Assembly (NCBI GenBank): GCA_947449315.1
Contig: CANFRC010000003.1
Location: 1 to 64,000, forward strand
Source of the DNA: Bacteroidota bacterium
Lineage (GTDB): Bacteria > Bacteroidota > Bacteroidia > 2-12-FULL-35-15
Length of the DNA stretch: 64,000 bases
Reading direction: 5' to 3'
Part shown: positions 17,403 through 26,231 of the stretch, one piece after another
Numbering within the stretch: position 1 is the stretch's first letter
Layout: the number at the start of each line of letters is the position of its first letter
The notes under the pieces: generated by a model
Told to the model about the DNA's origin: nothing
The model's database searches: none
The model's input: the letters and a program-made list of their open reading frames with translations, nothing else
Made by a program: the position numbers and the translations under genes

Positions 17403-20400
17403 ATGAAAAAATTATTCTACACGCTTTTTTTATCTGCTTGCTTACCCAATGCATTATTAGCACAAGCCTATTTCCAGCAAGAAGTAAATTATACCATCCA
17501 AGTTAAATTAGATGACGTTAAAAGCGAATTCACGGCTGAGGAAAAAATTGAATATATAAACAACTCCCCGACTACACTTACATTTATTTATATGCATTTG
17601 TGGCCCAATGCATATAAAGACAATTCCACACCAATGGCACAACTAATGCTAGCAAGTGGAAACACCTCCTTCTATTATTCAAAAGAAAATGATCGCGGTT
17701 TTATGGATCAAATTGATTTCAAAATCAACGATCAAACAGCTAAGTGGGAATTACTGAAAGACACCATCGACATTTGTAAACTCTATTTGAATGAACCTTT
17801 AAAGAGTGGCGATAAAATTATTATTACAACACCTTTTCATGTAAAGATCCCATCCGGAAAAATCTCCAGAATGGGACACATCGGGCAATCCTATCAGATC
17901 ACACAATGGTATCCTAAACCTGCAGTTTATGATAGAAATGGATGGAATTACATCCCATATCTAAACCAAGGTGAATTCTATTCCGAGTTCGGAAGTTTTG
18001 ACGTCAGTATAACAGTTCCAAAAAACTATGTTTTAGGTGCAACTGGCGACATGGTTGATGGTGAAAAAGAATTAGAATGGCTCGATCAAAAAGTAAAAGA
18101 AACTGAAGCCATCACTACTTTTGATTCCAAAGACCTTTCTTTTCCTTCTTCGTCGCCGGAAACAAAGACACTCCGTTTTAAACAATCCAATGTGCATGAT
18201 TTTGCATGGTTCTGCGATAAACGTTATCATGTGCTGAAAGGAGAAATTGAAACACCTCACACAAAACACAAAGTAACTACATGGGTCATGTTCACAAACG
18301 CAGAAGGTTACTTATGGAAAAACAGTATTCAATACATGAATGATGCGGTATATTATTACTCGCAATGGAACGGAGATTATCCTTATAACAATTGTACAGC
18401 TGTTGACGGAACAATTAGTGCTGGTGGAGGAATGGAATATCCCAACATAACGGTTATAGGGACAAGTGGAAATGCATTTCAATTAGATGTGGTGATCACT
18501 CATGAAGTTGGACACAATTGGTTTTATGGAATGCTTGGCTCTAACGAACGTGCGCATGCATGGATGGATGAAGGCATGAACTCTTTTAATGAAAATAGAT
18601 ATATAGAAACAAAATATCCAGAAAAAAAACTAATTGGACGATTTGCTGATGGTAAAATCGGAAAATGGTTTGACTTAAGTCAATACAAACATAAATCAGA
18701 ATACGAATTAGCGTACCTTATTTCTGCAGCTAAAAATGAAGATCAACCGATCGAATTACCAGCTTACAAGTACACCGAACTAAATTATGGTGGTGATGTA
18801 TACTCGAAAACAGCGGTTGTTTTTGATTACTTAATGGCTTATTTGGGTGAAGAAAAAATGGACAAAGCTATGCAGGCATATTTTAATGAATGGCATTTCA
18901 AACATCCGTTACCGGAGGACTTCAGAAAATCAATGGAGAAATCAACTGGAAAAGATCTCAGTTGGTTCTTTGACGGCATGATAAAATCAACGAAAAAATT
19001 AGATTATAAAATTACTTTTGCGCATCATCACCCTGATGGCACATGGGATCTGGGTATAAAAAATAAGGGACAAATAAATGGCCCACTGTTTATTCAAGGA
19101 ATAAAGAACAAACAAGTTGTGGGCGAAGTTGTGTATGACGGTTTTAATAACAAAAAAACATTGCCTTTTCCTGTTTCAGAAATCGATTTTTTTAAGATCG
19201 ATTTTGGCGAAGAAATGCCAGAGATCAACAGAAACAATAATAAAATAAAGACAAAAGGCATTTTCAAAAAAGTGGAACCAATAAAATTTCAGTTTCTTGG
19301 AAGCTTAGATAATCCCAATAAAACACAACTTTTTTGGATGCCCGTTGCGGGCTGGAACAACTACAATAAATGGATGTTCGGATTGGCTTTGTACAACAAC
19401 CTTATCCCTCAGAAAAAATTTGAGTTCGAATTAATGCCCATGTATAGCTTTGGAACAAATGACTTATCCGGCTACGGAAGGATCACTTACACTATTTCTC
19501 CCGAGCAAGGATTACAACATCTGACGTTTGGAATAACGGGGTCTCGATTCGCTTATTCAAATGCACCGTTCAATATGAATTTCAATAAAATAGCTCCTGA
19601 ATTAAATATTGAGTTTAAAAAATCTGAATTAAATAGTCCTTACCGTCTCCGCTTGAAAGTGAGAAACATAATGATTATTAAAGATTCTTACAAAGGGAAC
19701 TATGAATTCACTCCTCCGATTTATGTGAAAGAACCTTTAACAAACAACTTTAGTGATCTAACCTTTTCACTTTCTAAATACCACGCAATTCAACCTGCTG
19801 ACATCAGCCTGAATTTCCAAGGTGGTCAAAAAATGATCAAGGCATCTATTACTGCACATTATTCTTATAAATACAAAGAAAAAAACAAAGGCTTTGAAGC
19901 CCGTTTCTTTGCAGGATCATTTATAAACACAACCACTGCTGATGCAGGAGCGTATCGTTTTCGTTTGAGTGGACAAACTGGTTCACAGGACTATTTATAT
20001 GACAATATTTATTTAGGAAGATCTGAGTCGGAAGGAGTTCTTTCAAATCAATTTACGGATACAGATGGTGCATTTAAATATTATTCTCCTTTGGGTCAAT
20101 CATCCACTTGGATTACTGCACTTAATTTGAAGTCTTCGTTAGGCAATATGAAATTACCCATAAATTTATTCGCTGATTTAGGAACCACAGGCACTGGATT
20201 AACAAACGATAAATTTTTGTACGATGCAGGAATATGTATCTCTTTGAAAAAGAATTTTTTCGAGATCTATTTCCCAATTCTGTTGTCTCAGGATTTTATC
20301 GATTATAAAAAAGCAAATGATTTAAAATATGCTGAAACAATTCGTTTTACATTGAATTTAAATTTAATGAACCCTTTTGATTTAATCAGAAATTTTAAAT

Positions 20401-20405
20401 TGTAA
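17403..20405 (+). CDS. M1-family metallopeptidase fused to a probable outer-membrane barrel
   Basis: A 1000-residue exported protein. I start it at ATG 17403, where the signal peptide MKKLFYTLFLSACLPNALLA begins, not 33 nt upstream. Residues about 20-560 form an M1 peptidase with GGGMEYPNI and the zinc site H367-E-V-G-H371, then WMDEGMNSF. No T9SS domain is present. From about residue 615 to the end the sequence turns into alternating aromatic/polar strands separated by short turns (TQLFWMPVAGWNNYNKWMFG to FTLNLNLMNP), resembling a 12-16-strand outer-membrane barrel. The fusion would display the peptidase at the outer membrane; the barrel assignment is inference. Confidence 0.85.
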   Translation: MKKLFYTLFLSACLPNALLAQAYFQQEVNYTIQVKLDDVKSEFTAEEKIEYINNSPTTLTFIYMHLWPNAYKDNSTPMAQLMLASGNTSFYYSKENDRGFMDQIDFKINDQTAKWELLKDTIDICKLYLNEPLKSGDKIIITTPFHVKIPSGKISRMGHIGQSYQITQWYPKPAVYDRNGWNYIPYLNQGEFYSEFGSFDVSITVPKNYVLGATGDMVDGEKELEWLDQKVKETEAITTFDSKDLSFPSSSPETKTLRFKQSNVHDFAWFCDKRYHVLKGEIETPHTKHKVTTWVMFTNAEGYLWKNSIQYMNDAVYYYSQWNGDYPYNNCTAVDGTISAGGGMEYPNITVIGTSGNAFQLDVVITHEVGHNWFYGMLGSNERAHAWMDEGMNSFNENRYIETKYPEKKLIGRFADGKIGKWFDLSQYKHKSEYELAYLISAAKNEDQPIELPAYKYTELNYGGDVYSKTAVVFDYLMAYLGEEKMDKAMQAYFNEWHFKHPLPEDFRKSMEKSTGKDLSWFFDGMIKSTKKLDYKITFAHHHPDGTWDLGIKNKGQINGPLFIQGIKNKQVVGEVVYDGFNNKKTLPFPVSEIDFFKIDFGEEMPEINRNNNKIKTKGIFKKVEPIKFQFLGSLDNPNKTQLFWMPVAGWNNYNKWMFGLALYNNLIPQKKFEFELMPMYSFGTNDLSGYGRITYTISPEQGLQHLTFGITGSRFAYSNAPFNMNFNKIAPELNIEFKKSELNSPYRLRLKVRNIMIIKDSYKGNYEFTPPIYVKEPLTNNFSDLTFSLSKYHAIQPADISLNFQGGQKMIKASITAHYSYKYKEKNKGFEARFFAGSFINTTTADAGAYRFRLSGQTGSQDYLYDNIYLGRSESEGVLSNQFTDTDGAFKYYSPLGQSSTWITALNLKSSLGNMKLPINLFADLGTTGTGLTNDKFLYDAGICISLKKNFFEIYFPILLSQDFIDYKKANDLKYAETIRFTLNLNLMNPFDLIRNFKL

Positions 20406-20434
20406 GCTCTTGACCTTTTCTCGAGATAAATAAA

Positions 20435-21184
20435 ATGAACACAAACAAAAAAATATATTTTGCATCAGACTTTCACCTCGGGGTACCTAACTTTGAAAAA
20501 AGTTTAGTGCGAGAAAAGCTGATTGTAAAATGGTTAGATGAGATCAAACAAGATGCACAAGAAATTTATTTAATGGGTGATGTATTTGACTTCTGGTTCG
20601 AATACAAATACACAGCACCTAAAGGATATATTCGTTTGCTTGGAAAAATAGCTGAAATCGTTGATTCTGGTGTACCAGTTACTTTATTCACCGGCAACCA
20701 CGACATGTGGATGTTCGATTACCTTTCTAAGGAATTGGGGGTTACAATACACAGAAAACCAATCACGAAAGAATACAATGGCAAGAAATTTTTTCTTGGT
20801 CATGGCGATGGATTAGGGCCTGGTGACAAAGGATATAAATTTATTAAAAAAATATTTGCCAATAAATTCTGTCAGTGGCTTTTTGCAAGAATTCACCCAA
20901 ACCTTGGAATGGGAATCGGAAATTTTTGGTCTCAAAAAAGTCGCTTATCAAATGGTTCTGAAGACGAAAAATTCAATGGGGAAGAGAACGAATGGCTGGT
21001 TGTGTATGCAAAAGAAGTGTTACAAAAAGAATATTTCGATTATTTTATTTTTGGTCATCGGCATTTACCTTTAAATATAAAACTATCAGAAAATAGCCGT
21101 TATGTAAATCTAGGAGAATGGGTTCATTACAATAGCTATGCAGTATTTGATGGGACTAATCTGGAATTAAACTATTATAAATAA
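20435..21184 (+). CDS. lpxH: UDP-2,3-diacylglucosamine diphosphatase (LpxH-like)
   Basis: A calcineurin-like phosphoesterase of 249 residues. Metal-binding motifs are in order: DFHLGVP (about 11-17), GDVFDFWFEY (about 48-57), GNHDMW (about 88-93), GHGDGLGPGD (about 123-132) and FGHRHLP (about 207-213). The FWFEY and GDGLGPGD elements fit the LpxH group, which hydrolyses UDP-diacylglucosamine to lipid X in lipid A synthesis. LpxK is encoded 9 kb away in the same window. A generic phosphoesterase is the alternative. Confidence 0.85.
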   Translation: MNTNKKIYFASDFHLGVPNFEKSLVREKLIVKWLDEIKQDAQEIYLMGDVFDFWFEYKYTAPKGYIRLLGKIAEIVDSGVPVTLFTGNHDMWMFDYLSKELGVTIHRKPITKEYNGKKFFLGHGDGLGPGDKGYKFIKKIFANKFCQWLFARIHPNLGMGIGNFWSQKSRLSNGSEDEKFNGEENEWLVVYAKEVLQKEYFDYFIFGHRHLPLNIKLSENSRYVNLGEWVHYNSYAVFDGTNLELNYYK

Positions 21185-21189
21185 GGCAT

Positions 21190-21227
21190 AAAAAAATCCC
21201 GCTAAAAAATTTCAGCGGGATTTTTTT
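21190..21227. terminator. Bidirectional terminator between lpxH and gap
   Basis: Stem AAAATCCCGCT(A/G)AAA with complement and flanking A and T runs, serving the two convergent genes. It overlaps the gap stop codon region by a few bases. Confidence 0.85.
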
Positions 21228-22221
21228 ATGCAATCCTTTGAACCAAATCGGCTAACCTACTGGAATAACCATATTCATTGTCATACCACCCGATCACCTT
21301 CACCATATTCCCTACTACAGATGTAAATTCAGCATCGTAAATACACGAATGAGGATTACCCACAATATCAACAGAAACAATTGGATCTTCTGTATATTCC
21401 AAGATACCTTTCAAAGCTGTTTCACTTGCTTTTTTAAATGCAGCATTTATTTCTGCAACAGTAACTCTTTTTTTAAGAACACAGGTAATATCTGTTAGTG
21501 AACCATCAGGAACAGGCACACGCATACCACAACCACCTAATTTCCCAGTCAGATGAGGAAATATTTTTGTTATCGCTTTTGCAGCTCCGGTGGAGGTTGG
21601 AACGATAGAAAGCGCAGCAGCTCTTGCTCTGCGCAGATCTTTGTGTGGCGCATCATGTAATCGCTGATCTCCTGTGTAGGAATGAACTGTAGTAATATAT
21701 CCATCTTCCAATCCCCAATTAGCATCTAAGATCTTAATCATAGGAGCGGCGCAATTAGTTGTACACGATGCATTGGAAAGAATAACATCATCATTTTTTA
21801 TGATCTCATCATTGATCCCAAGCACAACTGTTTTAATATCATCACTCGAAGGCGGAGCTGAAATAATTACTTTTTTCGCTCCGGCAGCAATATGTTTTCC
21901 TGCTGTTTCCCTATTTAGAAAAAAACCGGTCGACTCAATCACCACATCAATTCCTAATTCATTCCAAGGAAGATTTGCCGGATCCTTTTCAGCGAATATC
22001 TTTATCCGTTTCCCGTTTATAATAATAGCTTTTTCTTCATGTTTAATATCCATATTGAATACACCATGAACTGAATCGTATTTAAATAGGTGCGCCAATG
22101 TTTTGCTATCGGTAAGATCGTTTATTGCAACAACCTCAATATTATCGCGCATTAACATTATACGAAGCGAAACTCTACCGATTCGACCAAATCCATTAAT
22201 GGCTACTTTTATTTTTTCCAT
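21226..22221 (-). CDS. gap: Glyceraldehyde-3-phosphate dehydrogenase, type I
   Basis: A glycolytic enzyme of 331 residues that oxidises glyceraldehyde-3-phosphate with NAD and phosphate. The NAD-binding GFGRIGR starts at residue 10. The catalytic Cys153 lies in ASCTTNCAAP and its partner His in TVHSYTGDQ. WYDNEYGYS is near the C-terminus. The Asp in AINDLTD supports NAD over NADP. A TATCTTTG -7 element lies upstream at 22240-22247. The lipA gene behind it has its own terminator. Confidence 0.96.
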   Translation of the reverse strand: MEKIKVAINGFGRIGRVSLRIMLMRDNIEVVAINDLTDSKTLAHLFKYDSVHGVFNMDIKHEEKAIIINGKRIKIFAEKDPANLPWNELGIDVVIESTGFFLNRETAGKHIAAGAKKVIISAPPSSDDIKTVVLGINDEIIKNDDVILSNASCTTNCAAPMIKILDANWGLEDGYITTVHSYTGDQRLHDAPHKDLRRARAAALSIVPTSTGAAKAITKIFPHLTGKLGGCGMRVPVPDGSLTDITCVLKKRVTVAEINAAFKKASETALKGILEYTEDPIVSVDIVGNPHSCIYDAEFTSVVGNMVKVIGWYDNEYGYSSRLADLVQRIA

Positions 22222-22239
22222 TTCAAAACATTATTTGCA

Positions 22240-22247
22240 CAAAGATA
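22240..22247 (-). promoter_or_regulatory. -7 element upstream of gap
   Basis: TATCTTTG on the minus strand, 19 nt before the gap start codon. It is a perfect TAnnTTTG match, but no TTG lies at the usual -33 distance. Confidence 0.5.
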
Positions 22248-22267
22248 GATTGAAAACCGATTGATTG

Positions 22268-22303
22268 TTAAAAAAAAGACCGCACAAAAAATTGTACGGT
22301 CTC
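22268..22303 (-). terminator. Terminator of lipA
   Basis: On the minus strand the hairpin GACCGTACA/TGTGCGGTC (one mismatch) is followed by a run of eight Ts. Confidence 0.7.
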
Positions 22304-22324
22304 GATGCTTTTGGTCATTTGTAA

Positions 22325-23209
22325 TTAGAAAATATGTTTCTCTGCATGATAAGAAGAACGAACAAGCGGACCACTTTCTACGAAACGAAAACCCTTATCC
22401 AAACCAATTTGTTTTAAGCGAGCAAATATTTCAGGCCTTACAAACTCTACTACCGGTAAATGTTTTGGAGTTGGCTGCAAATATTGTCCCATGGTTAATA
22501 CATCGCATCCTACAGCTCTAAGATCATCCATTGTTTCAATGATCTCTTGTTCTGTCTCGCCCAAGCCTAACATTATCCCACATTTAGTTTTTACTCCTGC
22601 ATCTTTCAATCTTTTTAAAACTTCTAGACTACGATCATACTTTGCCTGTATCCGAACTTGTTTTGTCAACCTGCGAACTGTTTCTAAATTATGGGAAACA
22701 ATGTCGGGGTTCACATCTATGATACGTTGCAGATTTTCCCATTTCCCTTGAAAATCAGGGATAAGCGTTTCGAATTTAGTTTGAGGACTCACGCTACGAA
22801 TTGCATTAATCGTTTCCACCCAAATAATAGAGCCACCATCTTTCAGATCATCACGATCTACTGATGTGATAACACAATGTTTTACATTCATCAATCGAAC
22901 TGATTCGGCCACTCTTTCAGGCTCTTGAAGATCTACAGCTTTTGGTTTCCCAGTGGCTACATTACAAAAGCCGCAAGAACGTGTGCAAATATTTCCAAGT
23001 ATCATAAATGTGGCAGTCCCTGCACCCCAGCATTCACCCATATTAGGACAATTCCCACTTTCACAAATGGTATGTAATTTATGAGTGGATACAATTTGAC
23101 GAACCTGAGCATATTCTTTTCCTGTAGGTAATTTTACTCTTAACCAATCGGGTTTACGCTGAAATCTTGGTTGTTCAAGTATATCGGATGTATCAGTTGA
23201 CATAATCAT
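22325..23209 (-). CDS. lipA: Lipoyl synthase
   Basis: A radical SAM enzyme of 294 residues that inserts two sulfurs into octanoyl groups on lipoyl domains of pyruvate and 2-oxoglutarate dehydrogenases. Both iron-sulfur cluster motifs are visible: the auxiliary cluster [12 protein letters not shown] (about 49-60) and the SAM cluster CTRSCGFC (about 75-82). The C-terminal [11 protein letters not shown] with its conserved RSSY is also present. The start could be the second Met, two codons in. A downstream terminator isolates it from gap. Confidence 0.96.
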   Translation of the reverse strand: MIMSTDTSDILEQPRFQRKPDWLRVKLPTGKEYAQVRQIVSTHKLHTICESGNCPNMGECWGAGTATFMILGNICTRSCGFCNVATGKPKAVDLQEPERVAESVRLMNVKHCVITSVDRDDLKDGGSIIWVETINAIRSVSPQTKFETLIPDFQGKWENLQRIIDVNPDIVSHNLETVRRLTKQVRIQAKYDRSLEVLKRLKDAGVKTKCGIMLGLGETEQEIIETMDDLRAVGCDVLTMGQYLQPTPKHLPVVEFVRPEIFARLKQIGLDKGFRFVESGPLVRSSYHAEKHIF

Positions 23210-23261
23210 TTAAATTTTTTTGAAACATTTTGTGGTCTATCATTTTGAGGAGTAGAGGATA

Positions 23262-24035
23262 TTAAAACCACTTTTTACCCCAAACCATTTTGATGTATAA
23301 AGAAACATACACTTCCTGCTTTTTTGCAAAAGCCATCATCGGTGGAGCAAATGGATAGATATCTACCAAAGCACCGGTTTCAATAGCTTTTATGACATTA
23401 TATTTTTTGCCATATTCAAAACTTAGCGCAGCTTTTGCATATCCTGCAGGATAAATGCGCATTTGATCCACTCCCTTAAAGAAAGGTCCTTTACCATAGA
23501 TCTGAGATGGGAAATGAACAGCTGGGTCATATTTCTCGGTGGAGATGGTATTGACATTTGGATCAGCGGTAGGTCGAATAATTTCAAGATAAACAGGCTT
23601 TGCAAAAGCGAACGTAGCTCCCAAAAAATATGAAAAACGAATTTCTACATTCTTTTTCTCTGTCTTCTCAAATATTAAATTTTGATAACCAACACCTGGT
23701 CGTATCAATAAAAAAGAGTTTAATTTTCCGTAAATAAAACCTTTTGAATTATCATAATATGTATTGACACTTTTTATTTCTTTTGGATGTTTGAAATTCT
23801 GCGCTTCTATCTCAAACATGCGTTTTCGATATCCGTTGACATGATACCCTCTTCTATAGGAAATACCAATACCACTTGCTGAATGCGCATAAATCCCAAA
23901 ACTGGATTCGTTACGGTACATCACTTTTAGATCTTCGCCTTTCTGAATACGTGTTTGATCATCCTTTAATTCCTGCCCGAAAGCATTAAAAGAAAAAATA
24001 GAAATTACCAGAAAAAGGAAACTATTCTTATACAT
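23262..24035 (-). CDS. Exported protein of unknown function
   Basis: A 257-residue secreted protein from the ATG at 24035, with signal peptide MYKNSFLFLVISIFSFNAFG. The start at 24035 is set by a promoter at 24071-24101, which rules out an ATG at 24092. After a Lys/Asp-rich segment (about 20-40) come alternating short strands (IGISYRRGYHVNGYRKRMFE, FLLIRPGVGYQ, IRFSYFLGATFAFAKPVYLE, ALSFEYGKKY, EVYVSLYIKMVWG) typical of small outer-membrane barrels. I do not recognise a named family; a periplasmic or outer-membrane location is likely. Confidence 0.75.
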   Translation of the reverse strand: MYKNSFLFLVISIFSFNAFGQELKDDQTRIQKGEDLKVMYRNESSFGIYAHSASGIGISYRRGYHVNGYRKRMFEIEAQNFKHPKEIKSVNTYYDNSKGFIYGKLNSFLLIRPGVGYQNLIFEKTEKKNVEIRFSYFLGATFAFAKPVYLEIIRPTADPNVNTISTEKYDPAVHFPSQIYGKGPFFKGVDQMRIYPAGYAKAALSFEYGKKYNVIKAIETGALVDIYPFAPPMMAFAKKQEVYVSLYIKMVWGKKWF

Positions 24036-24070
24036 TACCTTACATTTGTGTTGGTTGTATTTCACACATA

Positions 24071-24101
24071 CAAATATACAAAACAATGACATTTATAACA
24101 A
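24071..24101 (-). promoter_or_regulatory. Promoter of the exported protein gene
   Basis: On the minus strand TTG (24099-24101), a 20-nt spacer and TATATTTG (24071-24078). This full consensus promoter places the transcription start near 24064 and so decides the start codon at 24035. Confidence 0.7.
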
Positions 24102-24112
24102 CCTAAAAACGA

Positions 24113-24517
24113 ATGAAAACATCAAAAATTACATATTTAGGGAATCTTCGAACTGAATCTGTTCACTTGCAATCCGGAGAAACCATTATCACGGATGCTC
24201 CTATTGATAACAATGGAAAGGGCCAGGCTTTTTCTCCTACCGATTTACTATCGACTTCATTGGGGAATTGTATGATGACGATCATGGGAATTGTTGCAGA
24301 ACGACATGGTATAAATATGGAAGGAACAACAATAGAAATTACAAAAATAATGGAGTCGAATCCAAGAAGGGTAGGCGAAATAATAGTGGAATTTACAATG
24401 CCAAAAATAAATTATACCGACAAGGAAAAAGAACTACTAGAAAACGCTGCACATACTTGCCCAGTAGCAAAAAGCCTTAGTTCAGAATTAAAACAAACAG
24501 TTATCTTTCATTACTAA
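24113..24517 (+). CDS. OsmC-family protein
   Basis: A 134-residue OsmC/Ohr-fold protein. Members are thiol peroxidases that detoxify organic hydroperoxides or related stress proteins. The first conserved Cys lies in LSTSLGNCMMTIMG (about 46) and the second in HTCPVAKSLS (about 118), the pair expected for a peroxidatic/resolving couple. The length matches YhfA-like OsmC proteins. Its 3' end overlaps the convergent ytxJ-like gene by 17 nt, so the two redox genes share a terminus. Confidence 0.9.
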   Translation: MKTSKITYLGNLRTESVHLQSGETIITDAPIDNNGKGQAFSPTDLLSTSLGNCMMTIMGIVAERHGINMEGTTIEITKIMESNPRRVGEIIVEFTMPKINYTDKEKELLENAAHTCPVAKSLSSELKQTVIFHY

Positions 24518-24857
24518 AAATAGCCGCTTCAATATCCGCAACAGAAATATCCGAATGGGAGGCGCTATAAATGCACTTCCCATTTTTTATTACGATAGCT
24601 TGTGGTGATTGGTGAGGAACTGCATATTTTTCAGCTATATGATTAGAAATATTCCTGAAATTCAAAAGGTCTAAAAAATATGTTGGAACAGTATCGTTTG
24701 TCAAGTTCCAAGAACGCTCTAAACGATTCAAAGCAACAGAAGAAATAGAGCAACGGGTACTGTGTTTAAATAATACAACAGCTTTAATCTCGTTCTGTTG
24801 CGACAACAAATCGATATCGTTTAACTGCTCATCCAAATGGAGTGGTAACCAATTCAT
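24501..24857 (-). CDS. ytxJ: YtxJ-like bacillithiol-system redox protein
   Basis: A 118-residue thioredoxin-fold protein of the YtxJ (DUF2847) family, annotated elsewhere as a bacillithiol-system monothiol bacilliredoxin. The single active Cys lies in FKHSTRCSISSVAL (about 36), the family signature. Bacillithiol use is known in some Bacteroidota, but no biosynthesis gene is in this window, so the thiol partner is inferred. It is convergent with, and overlaps, the OsmC gene. Confidence 0.88.
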   Translation of the reverse strand: MNWLPLHLDEQLNDIDLLSQQNEIKAVVLFKHSTRCSISSVALNRLERSWNLTNDTVPTYFLDLLNFRNISNHIAEKYAVPHQSPQAIVIKNGKCIYSASHSDISVADIEAAIFSNER

Positions 24858-25059
24858 TTTACTTTAATATTAAATAATACTAGAAATAGATTGCAATTTT
24901 CAGGTGAGATCAGTAAGAGTAGCAAAAGAGAATGAGTTTTACAAGAATTTTATAGTGTCAGAATCAACAAAGTCGTCAGAGCAAAAATTACAATTTACCT
25001 CTCAGAAAACTGAACCATTAAAATGCGAAAATTCGGATATAAAAAAACAGAAAAATAGT
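24858..25059. other. Gap upstream of ytxJ, nothing recognised
   Basis: Between the ytxJ start and the mini-lipoprotein A stop I see no gene I trust. A 76-codon GTG-initiated plus-strand frame (24904-25134) runs antisense into mini-lipoprotein A and has ordinary low-complexity composition, so I do not call it. The region probably holds the promoter of ytxJ and the terminator of the lipoprotein pair, but neither is clear. Confidence 0.4.
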
Positions 25060-25200
25060 TTACAACGCCTTTTCCGTTTTTTCCGATTGCACTTTATTTA
25101 TTTTGGAATAGGCTTGACAATGAGTACCCGATGATTTACATGAAGTTAGCATTGAACCTAAAAACATGACTACAGAAGCAATTACAAATAACTTTTTCAT
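25060..25200 (-). CDS. Mini-lipoprotein A (46 residues)
   Basis: ATG at 25200, 46 codons. Signal peptide MKKLFVIASVVMFLGSMLTS is followed by the lipobox Cys21 (LTSC). The mature peptide is only 26 residues and carries HCQAYSKINK. The neighbouring 50-residue gene has the matching HCAAYGKINK, so the two are paralogues. This copy lies 25 nt downstream of the other with no separate promoter visible, so they probably form an operon. A membrane-anchored peptide is expected; function is unknown. Confidence 0.7.
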   Translation of the reverse strand: MKKLFVIASVVMFLGSMLTSCKSSGTHCQAYSKINKVQSEKTEKAL

Positions 25201-25225
25201 TGGCTAAAATAGTTTTTATGATCCG

Positions 25226-25378
25226 TTATATGGATTTTTCTGTTTTATCGGCAATAGTTTTACCAGAGTTGATTTTATTAATTTTTCCATACGCAGCGCA
25301 ATGTTCAGTACTTCTACATGAAGAAACAACAGCACTTAAAAAAAATACAGATACGATGATAATAAACGACTTTTTCAT
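25226..25378 (-). CDS. Mini-lipoprotein B (50 residues)
   Basis: ATG at 25378, 50 codons. Signal peptide MKKSFIIIVSVFFLSAVVSS ends at the lipobox Cys21 (VSSC). The mature part RSTEHCAAYGKINKINSGK, then TIADKTEKSI, shares the HCxAYxKINK motif and a KTEK tail with its tandem paralogue. It is first in the pair behind a full promoter at 25424-25453. The conserved His-Cys-x-Ala-Tyr may bind metal or form a disulfide; that is speculation. No known family is recognised. Confidence 0.72.
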   Translation of the reverse strand: MKKSFIIIVSVFFLSAVVSSCRSTEHCAAYGKINKINSGKTIADKTEKSI

Positions 25379-25423
25379 ATGAATCAGATAATAATTAATT
25401 TCTTATTAAACATTGATGTATTG

Positions 25424-25453
25424 CAAAATTAAAATAATTATGGAATTATACAA
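25424..25453 (-). promoter_or_regulatory. Promoter of the mini-lipoprotein pair
   Basis: On the minus strand TTG (25451-25453), a 19-nt spacer and TAATTTTG (25424-25431), 45 nt upstream of the 50-residue gene. A full consensus match. Confidence 0.7.
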
Positions 25454-25531
25454 ACCATTCAACAACTATTTTTTACACATTAACGTAAAAAAAGCCAAAT
25501 AAGTTTACATTTACTACAAAATAAAATCATT

Positions 25532-26212
25532 ATGTCTAAAACCGATATAGATATTGAAAAAGGCTGGAAAGATGTTTTGAAGAATGAATTCAATTCCTCC
25601 TATTTTCATGATTTAAAGTTTTTTTTGGAAGCTGAAAAAAAAAAACACACCATATATCCTCCTGGCAACAAGATATTTTCAGCTTTCAATCGCACTCCGT
25701 TTGATAAAGTTAAGGTAGTAATCATTGGCCAAGACCCTTATCATGGGCCTGGACAGGCAAACGGATTGAGCTTTTCTGTTAGTTCTGGCATCAGAAAACC
25801 TCCATCACTCGTAAATATTTTCAAAGAATTATACGCTGATCTAGGGATTCCTATTCCGCAGGATGGAAATTTGGAGCCATGGGCGGAACAAGGAGTATTA
25901 TTGCTTAATGCCACGCTAACAGTAAAAGCTGGCTTACCGGGAACGCATCAAAAAAAAGGATGGGAAAAATTCACCGATGCAGTTATCAAAACGATCTCCG
26001 ATAATAAAAAAGGTATCATTTTTCTATTATGGGGAAATTTTGCGCAAACGAAAGCGGCTTTGATTGACAAGGAAAAACATTTTATTTTAGCGGCAGCCCA
26101 CCCCTCCCCTTTGGCGAGAGGGGCTTTTTTCGGTTGCAAACATTTTTCAAAAACAAATAAATTGCTGGAACACCAAGGAATTATGCCAATCGACTGGCGA
26201 ATTGAAAAGTAA
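25532..26212 (+). CDS. ung: Uracil-DNA glycosylase
   Basis: Removes uracil from DNA as the first step of base-excision repair. The 226 residues show the family-1 UDG motifs: the water-activating loop GQDPYHGPGQANGLSFS with catalytic Asp68, LLLNATLTV (about 127), and the DNA-intercalating loop HPSPLARGAFFGC with its catalytic His near 189. The length agrees with E. coli Ung. Confidence 0.96.
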   Translation: MSKTDIDIEKGWKDVLKNEFNSSYFHDLKFFLEAEKKKHTIYPPGNKIFSAFNRTPFDKVKVVIIGQDPYHGPGQANGLSFSVSSGIRKPPSLVNIFKELYADLGIPIPQDGNLEPWAEQGVLLLNATLTVKAGLPGTHQKKGWEKFTDAVIKTISDNKKGIIFLLWGNFAQTKAALIDKEKHFILAAAHPSPLARGAFFGCKHFSKTNKLLEHQGIMPIDWRIEK

Positions 26213-26231
26213 GTGTATCCGGGCAATGGAT

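Noticed and set aside
24904-25134. 76-codon plus-strand frame with GTG start
   Set aside because: It runs antisense into the well-supported mini-lipoprotein A, lacks any domain or signal, and its Lys/Ser-rich composition fits non-coding AT-rich DNA.
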